Shown in pieces: positions 11,110 to 22,073 of a stretch of 64,000 nucleotides of DNA. The notes under the pieces are model-generated. The model was not told where the DNA came from, searched no databases, and was given only the letters and a program-made list of their open reading frames with translations. Origin of the DNA: Buddleja alternifolia. Lineage: Eukaryota > Streptophyta > Magnoliopsida > Lamiales > Scrophulariaceae. The stretch spans positions 32,332,199-32,396,198 of the forward strand of contig CM033405.1 in assembly GCA_019426215.1 (NCBI GenBank), given 5' to 3'. Numbering within the stretch: position 1 is the first letter of the stretch; every line of letters starts with the position of its first letter. The translations under genes and the position numbers were made by a program.

Positions 11110-11127
11110 AGTCCCCGACAACGGCGC
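11110..11127 (-). other. Primer binding site (tRNA-Asp type)
   Basis: Minus strand TGGCGCCGTTGTCGGGGA, complementary with one mismatch to the 3' end of plant tRNA-Asp. It sits about 10 bp inside the 5' LTR end (11136). Confidence 0.8.
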
Positions 11128-11135
11128 CAAAAACT

Positions 11136-12129
11136 TGACACAAAAAATCCTCACGTGTTTGCACAGCAAGTGGACTGGTCGTGTGTAGTAATAAGGTGGA
11201 CAATAAGTCCGAATTGTCGATCCCACAGAGTCTTGTATTTTAGACTTCTTGAATTTAAAGCAAGCAAGAATTAAACAAAACTAAAGATTTAAAGATTTTA
11301 AAAGCAATAAATTAAACTAAAACAAAAATTAACTAAAATATTATGGAAGCAAGATACAAGAAACAAGATGTCGAAATCAAGATAGCTATGGAAGAGAGCA
11401 ACCAAGACACATGTGCTGGCATAAATTAATTAATTCTTGTTAAAATCACGTTTTCATATTATTAGACTAATGTTGCTTTGGTGGAAACTCCTTAATTAAC
11501 TACTACCCGATCTCTCGGCTGTAATAATCCTATGACTACGTGACGGTTCTCTAAATATGTCTTATCCGAGAATCAAATCATTAGCCATGCATTCACGTTT
11601 TAGAATTTCCCCTGATAAATCCGGCTAACTGCACCCGAAAATCTATACCTATCTCTAGGAGCAATTCCTCATGTTTTTCGGATGATGTGATGATTTCTTT
11701 GAACCCTAATTTATATTCTCTCGAATCATAAACTAGGCTAATTAGCAAGCATATGTTGATCAGGCATACGGTTGGAATTACAGCACAAAATCAATACACA
11801 AAGCAACAATAGAATTAATATGAAAAACACAATTTATAACTCAAATATCATAATTTAGCCTCAACATGGCCTTAGTTCGAAGAATCTAATTCATCATAAA
11901 AGATAAAAGATAGAAACTTAAATTAAGATTCATATTCATAGACAAAAATAAATCTAAATCTAAGAAACTCCCTCGTATTTTTGATAGTTGAACTTCGATC
12001 TTCATCTCTTCCATGCTTCTTGATTTCTTCACTTTCAAGAGCTTTTGAAAATCTTCATGAATGTGTAAAAACGATGTCTAAACCCCATTAGGGCTCTATT
12101 CTATGTGTATTTCCGTCCCTTAACCCTAG
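11136..12129 (-). repeat. 5' LTR of the gypsy-like element, truncated
   Basis: Pairs with 6700-7690. About 430 bp of outer LTR are missing; a Sirevirus LTR starts directly at 12130 and the lost part is not found on its other side. Confidence 0.85.
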
Positions 12130-13673
12130 TGTTGGTCCCAAGTGGCATACGAAAGGGTCTAGAAGGGGGGGGGGGTTTGAATAGACCCTGAAGTCTTTTT
12201 CGACTCCAAAAAGGTTTCGTATTAAAAAGGTTTTGGACGCTTGAAATGTGAACGCCTGACTGAGCGTTTACTTAGAAATATAGACGCTTAGGTTAAGCGT
12301 CTGATGAAGACTGTTTTTAGAGAGTTAACTTAGACTTCAAGATTTGAATACTTTAACCGAGTGGGTTTAAGCGTTCAGTTCTTTAATCAGTGTTAGCACA
12401 GCGGAATGATTTTTCTAGTCTTCTTTTGAAAGCTTTAGCGTCACCAGGAGTTTCTTAGTTGCTTGGCGTTTGATTGTATTTTACTTAATCAATTTATGCA
12501 ATGATATGATATAAAAGAATTGACTGAAAAGTAAATAACACAATATTTGTAAGGTTCGTTGGGTGACGTAATCTCAACTACGTCCTTCTTCTCCTTGAAC
12601 ACTTGGAGGCAATCTACTAAAGTGATTCTCAAAGAATCACACAAAATCTTCTACACAATAGGGAGAGATAGATGTCGATGACTTGAGCTCCTTGATCACA
12701 CAGATTTCTGCTCCAAATCACTTCAATCTCCTTGCTTCTTTCACCCAGAAATGATGCAAGTATCCAACTTCGACTTCACACAGATCGCGAGGCTTGGATG
12801 AGTTTTTCTAAAACGGTTTGTTTGATTTTGATGAAGTTCAAACAACTTGGAAATATCTCAGTAGGAAAGTGGTTTCTTCGAAAAGAATGTTTGAGATATT
12901 TGTTGACTGTCTCAGGATTGAAGAAAAGCAGAGGAAATGTTTTCTTGAATATTCTGGCTTTTCTGAGAGTTTAAGGAATGAGACTTCAATGCAACATCAA
13001 TTCGACTTGAAGATTAATTGTTCTCTCTTTTTTGGCTTGTTGTTGAAGTCCTATTTATAGGCATTCTTGGAGAAAGTGTCCGTTTGACACATGCACAGGC
13101 GCGTGTCTCTCACTTCCGCGAGTGAACAACTTTGTCCTTTTTCTTGAAAATCTGCTGCACAAAAGTTGATGCTGCAGTCTGAGATAGTTGACAGTCCAAT
13201 AGGGTGGCTTCTCCGTACGTTTAAAAGTGCTTATCACATTTAATGCTCTTATCAGCATTTAATGCATTTGAATTAAATACCCGTTGGTACTTAATGCTTT
13301 GAGAATATTTGCATTAAACTCCTTCTGGACTTAGAAATAAATTCAGGTGAAATTACTTCTGTCCCATAAGGAAACGCTTGATGTAGCTGGTCAATTGGAC
13401 GCTTGGAGATTTTTATCTTCTTTCAGAAATCAGGCGCTTGAGTCTTCGAACTTTACTACTGATAAACTCACTCAGAAATTATCAGACGCTCAGCCTAAGA
13501 CTACTTAGCCTAACAATCTAAAGTAAAATAAAACAAAGCCTAATAGGCCTATTACAAAACTAACGCTTCAAAACTTATACAAATTATCTACTAAAATCAA
13601 ACTTACATATTTTGGGGTCTAACACAAAGTCCTAATTGTCATCATCAAAACATCTAACATGAAATTCCTAACA
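12130..13673 (-). repeat. 3' LTR of the Sirevirus
   Basis: 1,544 bp. On the minus strand it begins TGTTAGGAATTTCATG after the polypurine tract and ends GGGACCAACA. A G run lies at 12,166-12,177. There is no second LTR in the window to compare. Short plus-strand frames between 12,732 and 13,060 are not supported as genes. Confidence 0.78.
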
Positions 13674-13688
13674 ATTTCCCCCTTTTTG
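13674..13688 (-). other. Polypurine tract of the Sirevirus
   Basis: Minus strand AAAAAGGGGGAAAT directly before the LTR start TGTTAGG. Confidence 0.75.
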
Positions 13689-13907
13689 ATGATGACAATA
13701 CTTACTCTTTTATAGTTCAAGAGTTGGACAGCCAAAAGTAAAAGTTAGCTTGATTAGATAACATTAGCTAAAGTTAGTTACGCTTCAACGAGATGTTTCA
13801 GCTGAAAAAAAAGCATTTTATATATATCGAAAATTACAGGCATTTTTACAACTGAACAAGTGAAGAAATAAGAGACAAGAATATAGATAATGTAAAATTA
13901 GAAAGCT

Positions 13908-16900
13908 TTAATGTCTTGGTCTGACTCTGTATCGCTTGGGCGTACTACTGGGCGCTCCAGATGTACTTTGAGCAGTTATCCAAGACGGAAGACTAAGCGC
14001 AGAAGTAGAAGTAAGCACTTGACGCTTAGGAGACGGAGGCTCTTCAGCTCTTGAACTAGACGTTTTCCTCTTTTCTCCTTTCTTCTTCTTTTCCCCCTTA
14101 TTGCCATCATCAGACTTTAAGAAATGATCTGTGAGTAAACTGACCTGATGAGCAATCTGAGACATAGAATCTGTGATGTCATCCAGACGCTTGTCGAAGC
14201 GTTCCTGCAGAGCGAGAAGCTTGGCGCTGGTAGCATCATTTAGAGAGGTCTCAAGGGTTTCAAAGCGCTTCTCAAGCTCTTTTTTCATGGCAAGTTGGGT
14301 TGCTTGAGTGGCATCATGCATTTCTTGAAAATCTTGCTTGCACTCACCAAAGCCGCTTGAGCTGAACTACGCATATGAGCAATTTGGGCGCTCATTACGT
14401 GAGTTTCAATCTTTGCCAGATCGTCTTTAATCCAATGGAGAGATTCTTCGTTCTGAGTAGTGTGGGCGCTAATTTTCTCCAAGACGGATTTGAGCAAAGG
14501 ACCAAAAGATTGACTCTCATCTGAAGGAACCGCTTGAGGAGCCAGTCGCTTGAACCTTGATGAGTGTTTGAGAGAGTCAAAAGAAACTTGATGGGCTGGA
14601 TCAAAAACAGTACCTCGAATGTCAAGAGATAGATCCTCATCACCATTAACATTAACAGATTCAGAAGCGTCAAGAATATCCTCTGGTAGAGACGCTTGAA
14701 CGAGTTCTTCAGCAGACGCTGGAATACTTGTAACTGCAGACTTGAACGCTTCAGCTGATTTATCAGGCGCTTCCTCAAGCGTTGACTCTGGTTGACGAAA
14801 GTCATCGAATTGGAAGTTCCAGTGTGCTAGATCGGCATAAGAAGTGGATGCAGAGTCCAAGAGTTCGGTGAGTCTGGTTCGGGAAATACAAGTACCGGAG
14901 ATGTATGTGCGAAGGGGACTGTCAATAGCCCTGATGTGCATTGGACCAATGATATCAAGCACATAATTTGGGAAGATTTTGGACGGCGCTTGAGCGATGG
15001 AGAAGAGTGAATCTGGACAGTATTGTCTGGAAAATCCAATCAAGCAGTCAGAAGAGAGACGTAGGACGCCGATGTGCAGGTACACAATCAGCATAGTACT
15101 CTTCAAGATATGGATAAAGTGCTTGAGCCAGCTCTTGATTCCTTTCAAGCATGGAGAGGACGAACTCATAGTGATCAAGTACCTCACTGCGGATTGAAGG
15201 GAGCAGTGGATATCCTTTGAATGGACTGATTACTGAGCCGTTCCAAGATCTAAGATTGGCAGTGAAGATCTTATCGAATAGAGAGACAGGAGTCAAAATC
15301 TTCAACATCAGATTGAAGTTTTCGTCACAGTGGCTTGGGGCAAAATTCAAGCACAATACACCAGATGTACCACTGGAAGAGGTTTGAGCGTTGAACAGAA
15401 GAGGAGTGGTGGAAAATCTGTGAAGCTCTTGACGCAGACACTGTTCGATTTGATGTCTAACAATTGGGAGCTTGAGAACAGGTCCGACTCTCTGTTGACG
15501 CTGCTTGAGGCAATACTTGGCGAACTGACGCTTCTTGTCATGCATGCCTATGCCGAAAAGATGGGGAGCTTGGACTAGCTCTGAGAAGGTATATTTGTGT
15601 CCCACATACGCTTCAACCCAGTTAACTTCATTGATGCAGAAGTCTGTGCCAGCAGTCAACATAGCGCGAATGCCTTCAAGATGAATATCTCTGATAGCTT
15701 CAATACGATATCTATCAGGCTGATAGTTAGCATTCCAGACGCTGTCAAAATAGGCATCAGCTTCAGTCTGAAGCAAGTCTGTCAACGATTCGAGACGCTC
15801 ACCGGCATGAGCAGCCTTATTCTTCCACAGACGAAGTGGACGGACTGATGCAAGATTTTCAGGGCTATGAGCAGTCTGAGGGAAATGTGTGTAGCCTTCT
15901 CTGTTCAAGACTGACTCTGAAGGATTGAGAAAGCTAGGACGCAGAGGCTCATACATACGAATGTTGTAATCCCTTAGGGCGAACCCGGTTGGCTTACTGT
16001 GCCCATAATCCAGATAGTATGCTAAGTCCATGTCACATCTAGGAGTTCGGCCTCCTTGTCTGCCTTGTATGATGACTTTGATTTGACTGTCAAAATCAAT
16101 CAGTCGAGCAACATCATTCTCTGCAGCAATATATCTTTCTTCGTTGTATCCTGCAGGAATGAAATCTTCTTTGAGCGCTGGGGGCATATAATTGATTGAA
16201 TGATCAATCGTCGTCAGCGGGTCGAGTTGGAAGAAGTGTCTAAGCGCTGGAACGTCTTCAGCATCGCTCTGACCTTCTGAGCGTGCCTCTGTTATAGCCT
16301 GAACAGGAGATGAAGTCTGAACCTCTGTAGCAGCAGGTTCCTCAGCTTCAATTGCAGCAACTTCTGCGGCAACATCTTTAGCGATAGTAACAACTTCGGT
16401 CAAGTCAACATCCAGGATGATATCAGTTGACGCTTCAACAGCAGCTGGAATTATAGCTGAAAGAGAGGAACTATCCTCTATAAGAGCAGGATCTTCTACA
16501 GATGTAGGAAAAGAAATGCTGTGGGAAGAAATAAACTTACCCTGAGAACTTGTCTCAACAGCAATACTTTGAGCGCTTGGCTCAATAGTAACTTGAGCGC
16601 TTGGCTCATCAGTCTCAGGCTCTTCAGGAACGGGAGCAGCTCGACGCTTGCTAGTCCTGGAACGCTTGGAGATTTTCTTCACGTTGAATCCTTCAACAAG
16701 TTTAGGCGGTGGAGCGGGAGGATCAGCAGTTGGTTCTTCAAAGTCTATTTGTTTAATGATTCCTTCCAGCTTCCGTCTTTTGAGAGGTAACTTGTCCTCT
16801 GCATCCTCATCGGTTTCCTCATCAACCTTTTGAGAGGAGGCGGCAAATTTAACTTTATGTTTTCTGGGAGCCTTCTTCTTGGTTGCAGCCGGACGCTTCA

Positions 16901-17726
16901 CAGCTTCTTCTGGCACTGGACGCTCTGCTTCTTTATCGGACGCTTGACGTACTTCCAGACTCTCAGATAGTGGTTTGGCAGCACCACCAATTTTGGGAGG
17001 ATTGAAGAAATTGTTCAAAATCCTTTTTCCCAGCAACTTGGTCTTTCCAGAGGAATATACACACTGTGATTTGTATAAAAGGTCACTCAGGACAAGCCCA
17101 TACGGTTTATTCGAGCCGCTTAAACAATCCCGAAATCTTCCAAAAACGTACTCACTCCAGTTGATTTTGATGTTCAAGAGTATGGCAGTCATCATTTGGA
17201 ATTGTACTGGGTTCACCTTATCAAAGGTTCCCACTCTGCATTCTATGATCTTGCTGCAGAAATCAGCCAATAGCCGATATTTGGACACCAGGTCTTTCTT
17301 TTCGAAATATTGAGTGTAGGGTACATCGTCGTACGCACTCATGGTTGTCCATGCTTCCTTGATCTGTTTTAAGGTAATAGAATCCAGTGCCTCACCCTCA
17401 TTTGGGAGTTTGAAGTTCTCGGCAATGGAGGCAGCAGTCAGAGTGAATTTCTTGGGAGACTCCTTCGAGGAAAGAGGAATTAGACAAGAAATAGACTTCT
17501 TGTCCTCTGAAAGTTTGGCAGTCCTCCAGAAGGTATCCACTTCAGTTGGAAACAGATACGAGTATTGAGTCAAGAATGACTTGAGCCCAGCTTTGACGAC
17601 CATATCCATCATATCTGTTAGATTGATCTGAGGTTGCTCATACAAAAATTTCCAGTCGACAACAAGGCCTTCAGTAACCTTGATGGTAGCTTCGGTAGAA
17701 GTAGACGAGGATTTCTTTGGTGCCAT
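13908..17726 (-). pseudogene. Env-position gene of the Sirevirus, two frameshifts
   Basis: Starts at MAPKKSSS (17726) and is open to 15048. It continues in another frame to about 14,335 and in a third frame to 13908, roughly 1,270 codons with frame changes near 15,050-15,065 and 14,335-14,365. The N-terminal third is a folded-looking region (WKFLYEQPQINLTDMMDMVV, later YGLVLSDLLYKS). The middle is a long disordered part rich in Ala, Glu, Ser, Thr and Pro with basic clusters. Then comes a second compact region (RDYNIRMYEPLRPSFLNP). The C-terminal end has heptad-like helix (ELEKRFETLETSLNDA), a Lys-rich patch and a basic tail. I see no clear signal peptide or membrane segment, so 'envelope' describes position, not demonstrated function. 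Known Sirevirus env-like proteins often contain coiled coils. Confidence 0.65.
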
Positions 17727-18435
17727 TTTTAGTGAAAGAGATGAACTGAGATTTGCTTTTGCTTTTGAGAGAGAGAAAGTAAATTTGCAGAGATTTTTGA
17801 GTATGAGTAAATGAATTTTCTGCAAATTGTGTTTTAAATGACAGAGGTGAATTTTTGAAACTTGTGTTCTCTTATCTCTGTAGGATTGACACACGTGTAA
17901 AGAGTTTTAATCTCAGCCATGAATTCATTAACCGCGGACGCGATTTTTATGTAATAGAGAGAAGTTACATTTGGTAATTCTCATATAAAGATTTGACATC
18001 CGAGTTAAAGTTTAAAAAAAATGTTTGGCATTTTCAGAGTGTAACGCACGCGCCCGTTTGTGCACTGACACGTACACAAACACGTGCTATCTCTGAACCG
18101 TCATTTTGGAAAGGTTTTTAATTACCCGCCAGTTTGATGTGATAGAAGTGTGTGGATAGAGTACACAATAGACTGTTGAGTCTATCCACTACTTCAAGGA
18201 GCGTGTAAAAAGTTTTATGCATGAATTTTTAAAATCATTTTTTATATTAAGTGTTGAATGGAATAGTTTCAACGCTTAATACCACTTATTGGAGACAATA
18301 TGGACGCTTAAAGCAAAATTCCTTTTATGGTTTAGCGTCCAACATATTACACAAAAGAATACTGAGCGTTGATGATCATGCATCTGAAAGTTTTTGATCA
18401 TTGACGCTTAGTTATGTTCAAGTATAGTTTTAAGG

Positions 18436-18517
18436 TTCCCCCTAAATTTGATAACTTGTATCATTTGTTTTGCAAAGAAAATTTTTAGACATAAACCAAG
18501 TGGATTCCCCCTAAATT
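18436..18517 (-). other. Two polypurine-like tracts just after pol
   Basis: Minus strand AAATTTAGGGGGAA at 18436-18449 and AATTTAGGGGGAA at 18505-18517, 30-110 bp past the pol stop. They resemble the terminal polypurine tract and could act as internal second-strand primers. This is inference from sequence alone. Confidence 0.4.
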
Positions 18518-18547
18518 GTATGTCTAATAAAGTATGATGTTTGATGA

Positions 18548-20628
18548 TTAGGCGTTTAAATCAATCATACCTAGTTCACTTCTCAACGTGAGAAAGCGTT
18601 GTTCGTTGAGCGCTTTGGTGAAGATATCTGCCAATTGCTTATCAGTTCCAACAAAATGCATGGAGATATCTTTCTTTTGAACATGGTCACAAAGGAAATG
18701 GTATCTAATGTCAATGTGTTTGGTTCTTGAATGAAGAACAGGGTTTTGAGTCATGGCTAGAGCGCTTTGGTTATCACAAAGAATGGGGGTTGGACCTAGG
18801 ATTGTTCCATAATCTCTAAGTTGTTGCCTCATCCATAAAACTTGTGCACAACAACTTCCTGCAGCTACATACTCAGCTTCGGCTGTGGAGGTAGCTATGG
18901 ATTGTTGTTTCTTGCTATGCCATGAAACTAACCTATCACCTAGAAATTGACAAGTACCACTAGTACTTTTACGATCTATTTTGCAACCTGCAAAATCTGC
19001 ATCTGAGTAACCGATTAGTTCAAAAGGAGAATCCCTAGGATACCATAAGCCCACATTTTGTGTGCCTTTTAGGTATTTAAAGATTTTCTTAGCAGCAATT
19101 AAGTGTGACTCTTTAGGATCAGCTTGAAATCGTGCACACATGCATACCGAAAACATGATATCAGGTCTACTTGCAGTAAGATAAAGAAGTGATCCAATGA
19201 TACCTCTATAATTAGTGATATCAACTTTCTTTCCATTTTCATCTTTATCTAACTTAAGCGTTTGGCTCATTGGAATTTTTGAATATGATGTATTTTCCAT
19301 ACCAAATTTCTTAATCATGTCTCTCGTATATTTAGCTTGGTTAATAAATATTCCATTAGGGGGTTGTTTAACTTGTAATCCTAAGAAGAAAGTTAACTCA
19401 CCCATCATGCTCATTTCAAATTGTTCTTGCATTATTTTCGAAAATTTCTCACACAGACGCTTGTTAGTAGAGCCAAATATGATATCATCAACATAAATTT
19501 GGACTAAGAGAATATCTTCGTTATTGGTAAGTTTAAATAACGTTGTATCAACGCTGCCTTTTGAAAAGCCTTTACCAATAAGAAAGATAGAGAGAGTGTC
19601 ATACCATGCTCGGGGTGCTTGCTTAAGCCCATAAAGTGCTTTGTCTAGCTTGTACACCATGCCCTTACCATGGTAGTTGAAGAATCCCGGTGGTTGCTCC
19701 ACATATACTTTTTCTTGGAGTTTACCATTCAGAAAGGCACTCTTCACGTCCATTTGATATACTGTAAACTTGTTAAACGCTGCATACGCTAGAAACATGC
19801 GGATTGCTTCAAGGCGGGCGACAGGAGCGTATGTCTCATCAAAGTCAATGCCCTCTTCTTGGCAATATCCTTGAGCTATGAGTCTAGCCTTGTTTCTTAT
19901 TACAATGCCATTCTCATCCATCTTGTTTCTATAAACCCATCTAGTTCCAATGACTCCTTGGTGAGTTGGTCTTGGTACTAGTGTCCAAACCTTACTACGC
20001 TCAAATTGATTAAGTTCTTCTTGCATGGCTTCAATCCAACTTAGATCACTTAGCGCTTCATCCACTTTCTTAGGTTCCATCTGAGATAAAAAGCTTGCGA
20101 ACATAGCCTCATTGAATGTAACGGCTCTCGTTCTAACAGGCGCTCCAATATCTCCAATAATTTGCTCTGGTGGATGATCTCGCAGCCATAGTCTATCTGG
20201 TTGGAAGGGGTTAAGAGATTGAACAGGCGCTTGGGGATCAGACACTTGACAACCTTCTTGCGTAGGCGCTTCAAATTCACAATTCCTTGTTTGCTCTTGA
20301 TGATCACTCTCTTCATGATCATCAGCATTTCTTATATGATAATCCAGAGTAATCTCACGAGTAATCTTGGGAGGTGGCATTGAGATCTCATCATCATCGT
20401 CAGTATCTTCATCAATAGTAATTTTAGACGCTTGATGACAAAGATCTTCAACTCCTACATCATTTATATGAACCTTACTCGGTTCTTGGTTAGCATCATC
20501 AAAAACAACATGAATAGATTCCTCAACCTTCGATTTGCCCTTGTTTAGGATGCGAAAATTCTTCCCATTCTTGGCGTAGCCTAGAAAGATTCCCTCATCC
20601 GCTTTAGGATCAAATGTCTTTAGGCTTT
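18548..20628 (-). pseudogene. Sirevirus pol fragment: reverse transcriptase and RNase H
   Basis: About 690 codons open to [12 protein letters not shown] at 18548. It starts in the segment after the integrase core ([20 protein letters not shown]). The reverse transcriptase begins about [18 protein letters not shown], with [37 protein letters not shown] and the catalytic YVDDIIFGS intact. RNase H follows with [27 protein letters not shown] and HIDIRYHF. Aspartate positions look intact, but protease and the integrase catalytic core are missing, so the copy cannot be autonomous. The 5' edge is a junction with NLR-D at about 20,625. Confidence 0.9.
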
Positions 20629-21470
20629 GGATTGCCGAAGGATTCATATGCAAAGATGAGAGGAAGAGCTTAGAGAGTGTAGCAGAAGAATATTTAATGG
20701 AGCTAATAGGTAAAAGCTTAGTAATAGTTACTAGAAGAAGATCAGACCTCGGAGTAAAAAATTGTCTTATTCATGATCTATTGCATGACTTGGGCTTGAG
20801 AAGAGCCGAAGAAGAAAGATTTCTACATTGGTCGACGAGTAAGCTTGCTCACCAACTCTATCTATTTTTCCCTATAAATTTTTTGTGTCTTACTCAGTTT
20901 ATTTTGTTCTCTTTTTCCCAGAAACTACTCAATATGCAGTAAACACCAGTGTCTATATGCTCCATTGTGTTCTGTCTCTCTGAATCCAATTTATAAAGAT
21001 TCTCATCTACTTTTGGGATGTTATGGCCGCCATGTTCGCTCTTTTATTGGCTATCTTCTGATATCGCCATTGAATGTTGTCAGCATGGAGTTACTTAGAG
21101 TCTTGGATAGCTGGAATACAAACTCTCATAATTTGGTTGGAATAGAAACTCTAGTTCACTTGAAATACTTGGCCATTGATGCTATGCCGGCTTCAATAGC
21201 CAGCTTTGTGAATCTAGAATATCTTGTTGTTGTGCATAACATAGTCTCTATATCCTCAAGTCTTCTGAAATTAGCGAAATTGAGACACCTTCAAGCATGG
21301 ATCGCAACATTCGATGAAGATTGCCATAGCACCCAAATGGTCATCAATAACCTCGAATATCTTTCCAATGTTCATATTCGCAAAGTGAAAGATGAAGATA
21401 TGTTAAAATGTTCACCCCATCTCCGCAAACTCAAATGCTAATGTAAAGCCTTATTGGTGGACGATGAAGG
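20629..21470 (+). pseudogene. NLR-D (R1-type NLR), part 1: end of exon 1, intron, start of LRR exon
   Basis: Begins abruptly inside the winged-helix part (RLWIAEGFI), continues through [12 protein letters not shown] (the MHD-type motif, IHD) and reaches the exon 1 end, where one base is missing compared with NLR-B (GATTTCTACATTGG versus GATTTCTTACATGG), a frameshift. The intron ends with CCCAG at about 20,930. The LRR exon then runs to 21470 with a stop where NLR-A has Glu (KC-stop-CKALL, about 21,439). A Copia element follows directly, after target word GAAGG. Everything upstream (R1 domain, P-loop, kinase 2, GLPL) is missing, replaced by the truncated Sirevirus. Confidence 0.85.
21466..21470 (+). 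repeat. Target site duplication GAAGG, left
   Basis: GAAGG before the left LTR, repeated at 26768-26772 after the right LTR. NLR-B has the unbroken site (GATGAAGGAACATTATCA, about 56,047). Confidence 0.95.
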
Positions 21471-22057
21471 TGTTGGGAAAGAGTGCTAAAATAAATGACA
21501 CCGGCGTAACGCGGAAGCGATATAATTCTTTTCCCCACTAACTGGATAAAAAATGGGACCACACCAACAATAATACGATAGAAAGAAATAGAATAAACGA
21601 GACAAGAGTTTTTACGTGGAAAACCCAAATCGGCAAAAAACCACGGGACCAAAGTCGAAAACCTCCACTATAACAATAATGGGCTTACACAATTTCTCCC
21701 TAAATTAATTAGGGGATACACAAAATCTTCAAGAGAATATCTCTTGGATTACAAATACATCAAGTTTAAAAACTTGGAATTGTAGAAGAAAAATAGAACA
21801 CTCCTCTCTATCTTATTTTTCTTCTCCCAATTTTTCCTTCCTTTTTTTCTCTCTTTCTCTCTCTATCTCTCGCTGATGGTGTGTAGAGAATGGCAAAGAG
21901 AACCTCTATTTATAGGGAAAATGCATGGCAATTTTCAACACTTATTATGTCATGCCATATGTCATTTGCCCCTTTTTATTTTCAAAGAAAGTGGCTGCAA
22001 GTTTTTCAACAAAACCAGCCACCTTTATATGGCCACCCACATGGGTGGGACCCAACA
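21471..22057 (-). repeat. 3' LTR of Copia-1
   Basis: 587 bp, TGTTGGG...CCCAACA. Contains an extra CTCTTTCTCT-type unit compared with the other LTR. Confidence 0.95.
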
Positions 22058-22073
22058 ATTCTCCTCCTCCAAC

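Larger units (their letters stand above)
6700..12129 (-). mobile_element. Non-autonomous gypsy-like LTR retrotransposon (LARD type), 5' LTR interrupted
   Basis: The element reads on the minus strand. The 3' LTR is 6700-8122 (minus strand TGATAGG...GTGTCA). The 5' LTR is 11136-12129, missing its outer part because another element begins at 12130. The two LTRs differ at roughly 27 sites over about 1 kb, by eye. The primer binding site lies on the minus strand at 11110-11127 and reads TGGCGCCGTTGTCGGGGA, one mismatch from the 3' end of plant tRNA-Asp. A polypurine tract (minus strand GTTTGGGGGTGT) adjoins the 3' LTR at 8123-8134. The 3-kb interior has one long reading frame and no recognisable protease, reverse transcriptase or integrase, hence non-autonomous. 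Target duplication cannot be tested because the outer 5' end is lost. Confidence 0.85.
12130..20628 (-). mobile_element. Sirevirus-type Copia element, 3' two-thirds, nested in the gypsy LTR
   Basis: On the minus strand the order is: end of integrase region, reverse transcriptase and RNase H (to 18548), a long env-position gene (17726-13908), a polypurine tract (AAAAAGGGGGAAAT, next to 13674), and the 3' LTR (13673-12130). Copia pol followed by a long extra reading frame before the LTR is the layout of Sireviruses (SIRE1-like). The gag, protease, most of integrase and the 5' LTR are gone: the sequence switches to NLR-D exon 1 at about 20,625-20,630. The element is unusually rich in the word CGCTT/AAGCG. 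Confidence 0.82.

Noticed and set aside
20697..20942. A separate small gene at 20.7 kb
   Set aside because: It is the frameshifted end of NLR-D exon 1 reading into its intron.
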